In this document: one piece after another, positions 63,782 through 64,000 of the stretch
Position numbering within the stretch: the stretch's first letter is position 1
Layout of the letters: each line of letters starts with the position of its first letter
DNA from: Devosia pacifica
GTDB taxonomy: Bacteria; Pseudomonadota; Alphaproteobacteria; Rhizobiales; Devosiaceae
Assembly: GCF_014652635.1 (NCBI RefSeq)
Contig: NZ_BMZE01000001.1
Location: forward strand, 549,293 to 613,292
Length of the DNA stretch: 64,000 nucleotides
Direction of reading: 5' to 3'
The notes under the pieces: generated by a model
What the model was told of the DNA's origin: nothing
Database searches by the model: none
Seen by the model: only the letters and a program-made list of their open reading frames with translations
Translations under genes and position numbers: made by a program

Positions 63782-64000
63782 ATGAAGGCTCGCGTTGTCG
63801 TTACCCTCAAACCCGGTGTGCTCGATCCGCAAGGGCAGGCTATTGAAGGCTCGCTCGGTGGTCTCGGATTTACCGGCGTCTCAGCGGTCCGCCAGGGAAA
63901 GATCTTTGACCTCGAAGTCGATGCAACCGATGCAGAGGACGCGCGTTCAAAAGTCGATAGCATGTGCACGCGGCTCTTGGCGAACACGGTTATCGAGAAT
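63782..64000 (+). CDS. purS: Phosphoribosylformylglycinamidine synthase subunit PurS (3' truncated)
   Basis: The first 73 codons of PurS: MKARVVVTLKPGVLDPQGQAIE, then GFTGVSAVRQGKIFDLEVD, and CTRLLANTVIEN at the window edge. Full PurS is about 80 residues, so only the last few are missing. It follows purC by 9 bases with GGAAAG upstream. It bridges PurL and PurQ in the FGAM synthase complex. Confidence 0.96.
   Translation, partial: MKARVVVTLKPGVLDPQGQAIEGSLGGLGFTGVSAVRQGKIFDLEVDATDAEDARSKVDSMCTRLLANTVIEN

Noticed and set aside
1..64000. Mobile elements, prophage, CRISPR arrays or tandem repeats
   Set aside because: I saw no transposase, integrase, direct-repeat array or attachment-site duplication at either tRNA gene.

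Overview
The window is about 60% GC, densely coded chromosomal DNA from an alphaproteobacterium, most likely of the order Hyphomicrobiales (Rhizobiales). Support comes from the purB - small hydrolase - ATP synthase inhibitor zeta - purC - purS order at the right end, a DUF3126 protein, a BTLCP transglutaminase-like protein, a PAS_5 protein, a zinc-finger protein of the complex I accessory type and the NifU-like/YidD/FolE grouping. I cannot place it below order. I saw no insertion sequence, integrase, phage gene or CRISPR array.

Left end (1-2.8 kb): the C-terminus of a urea carboxylase-family (possibly guanidine carboxylase) protein, a tiny two-helix membrane protein and a methyl-accepting chemotaxis protein. 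Next (3.0-16.4 kb) is a catabolic locus bound together by repeated copies of the near-palindrome CTTGTATGCAAG. It holds a sugar-type ABC importer, two RraA-family aldolase/decarboxylase-like proteins, a COG3618 sugar-lactonase-like amidohydrolase, a beta-hydroxyacid dehydrogenase, a YciI protein, an FCD-type GntR regulator, a class III CoA-transferase, a crotonase-fold protein lacking both hydratase glutamates, and a cytoplasmic DUF5060/DUF4038 (apiosidase-like) protein. At 16.5-18.7 kb a third RraA protein and an RpiB-like isomerase diverge from a FadR-type regulator across a perfect GTGGTA-T-TACCAC site. At 18.7-23.2 kb three tightly packed oxidoreductases (Ldh2-type, iron ADH, ALDH) diverge from another GntR regulator.

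23.2-30.9 kb is the most interesting part. Two copies of a ykkC-family (guanidine-I type) riboswitch each sit about 6-8 nt downstream of the start predicted from a sigma-54 -24/-12 promoter. The first leads an operon for a metallo-beta-lactamase (MBL) fold lactonase-like protein, a fused double ABC ATPase and two Dpp/Opp-type permeases, one of them frameshifted. The second leads the matching substrate-binding protein and a second MBL-fold protein with an HxDxDH motif. This points to a nitrogen-controlled, guanidine-sensing uptake and hydrolysis system, with a urea carboxylase-family gene 23 kb away.

30.9-64 kb is mostly core genome: tRNA-Tyr, rlmB, arfB, thrS, yidD, a NifU-like scaffold, folE, hisI, a rhomboid protease, PAS and PilZ proteins, cysE, hydrolases, a TetA-like MFS transporter, gnd with a gluconate pair (SDR and gluconokinase), adjacent CYTH and CHAD genes, csbD, an RluA-type pseudouridine synthase, tRNA-Leu, gpt, a CinA-N protein, map, radC, ccdA, rpe, purB, the zeta subunit gene, purC and the start of purS. 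Many listed starts were moved to internal ATG, GTG or TTG codons with a good ribosome binding site.
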